23,347 bases of DNA, from the NCBI GenBank assembly GCA_964575975.1, contig CAZNTU010000081.1, forward strand, positions 1 through 23,347, read 5' to 3'. Source of the stretch: G963674505 sp964575975 (GTDB taxonomy: Bacteria; Desulfobacterota; Desulfobacteria; Desulfobacterales; SKZT01). The notes under the pieces are model-generated. The model worked only from the letters and a program-made list of their open reading frames with translations. It made no database searches and was not told the DNA's origin. How positions within the stretch are numbered: position 1 is the stretch's first letter; every line of letters starts with the position of its first letter. Positions 22,989 to 23,347 of this stretch are shown piece after piece. Both the position numbers and the translations under genes were made by a program.

Positions 22989-23347
22989 CTACAGACCCTT
23001 CATTCGGCAAAAAACGATTTTGATTTCTTCGGTTCCGGATCTAAGCGCTCTTTGTTGCGCCTTTATTTCGAAGATATCTTTCATGTTGCGAAAAAACTCG
23101 ATCAGCGGCTTGCGAATTTCCGAAACCAGAAGCACCTCGCCCTTCGGCTTCAAAACGGATCGAAAGAGGTTCTTCAGAGGAAAAACATCTTCGCTTCTGA
23201 ACACGACCTCCGAACCGACGATTCTGTCGAAGCGCCCTACCGAACCCGTATTGTTCTAATCCAGCGAAATAACCGACGCGTCGGCGCAACCGTTGATCTG
23301 CGCATTTGCTTTGGCGAATTACAACGCTTCGGCGTTGTATTCCGAAA
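22989..23347 (-). pseudogene. C-terminal part of a SAM methyltransferase with two in-frame stops (partial)
   Basis: One minus-strand frame reads continuously as a class I methyltransferase from the right edge to a TAG at 22989-22991: EYNAEAL, stop, FAKANAQINGCADASVISLD, stop, NNTGSVGRFDRIVGSEVVFR, then LKPKGEVLLVSEIRKP and a C-terminal IVFCRMKGL. The two internal stops are TAA (codon 23319-23321, where the family would allow CAA, Gln) and TAG (codon 23256-23258, where Trp TGG is typical in SLDW). Both can be explained by single C-to-T or G-to-A changes. The open stretch after the second stop is 22989-23255. The gene continues beyond the window. Sequencing error is the main alternative. Confidence 0.75.

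Noticed and set aside
23256..23321. Stop-codon recoding (TAA as Gln, TAG as another residue)
   Set aside because: Two different stops would need recoding, one at a Trp position, while other genes in the window end normally at TAA, TAG and TGA; decay or error is simpler.
1..23347. CRISPR array, tRNA or rRNA genes, transposase, phage genes
   Set aside because: No regularly spaced repeats, cloverleaf sequence, rRNA-like stretch or recombinase motif was found by reading.

Overview
The window looks like a piece of a Gram-negative, probably anaerobic bacterial chromosome of moderately high GC. Gene content suggests Desulfobacterota or a relative: a cysteine-cluster (YkgJ-type) protein, remnants of an oxygen-sensitive 2-hydroxyacyl-CoA dehydratase system, a GYD protein, a CoA-binding protein and many two-component parts. 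This placement is inference from gene families only. No tRNA, rRNA, CRISPR array, transposase or phage gene was seen.

Layout. 1-3600: the tail of an unknown gene, a 58-aa zinc-ribbon protein too short for usual callers, a degenerate palindromic repeat, a SAM methyltransferase, an orphan NarL-type response regulator, a 70-nt stem-loop between convergent units, and a minus-strand pair (GYD protein, CoA-binding protein). 3983-6082: a stand-alone glycogen debranching enzyme, glgX. 6571-12207: a complete yejABEF-type peptide importer operon on the plus strand. 12341-15208 (minus): an intact sugar-type ABC permease preceded by a run of broken genes. These are the 3' part of its ATPase, joined to the 5' part of a 2-hydroxyacyl-CoA dehydratase subunit, then a dehydratase activase with an internal deletion, then a truncated AAA ATPase beside a dispersed repeat. 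15183-19705 (minus): a YkgJ-type protein, a REC-REC-DHp-HPt protein lacking a kinase catalytic domain, two unrecognised proteins, and a ParM/StbA-like actin. 19960-22916 (plus): htpG, a stand-alone HPt protein and a small lipoprotein. 22989 to the right edge (minus): a methyltransferase tail with two in-frame stops.

Themes. (1) Signalling parts are scattered without a complete kinase: an orphan LuxR-type regulator, a double-receiver protein with DHp and HPt but no ATPase domain, and a free HPt. They could form a distributed phosphorelay. (2) The parM-like gene heads a candidate operon with two unknown proteins and lacks a recognisable parR/parC, so it may be a chromosomal actin-like filament system rather than plasmid segregation. 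(3) Several genes between 13.3 and 16.5 kb, and one at the right edge, show deletions, fusions or stops. These point either to real gene decay or to assembly errors, which the sequence alone cannot separate. The ParM-like operon and the kinase-less relay protein are the best candidates for undescribed biology.
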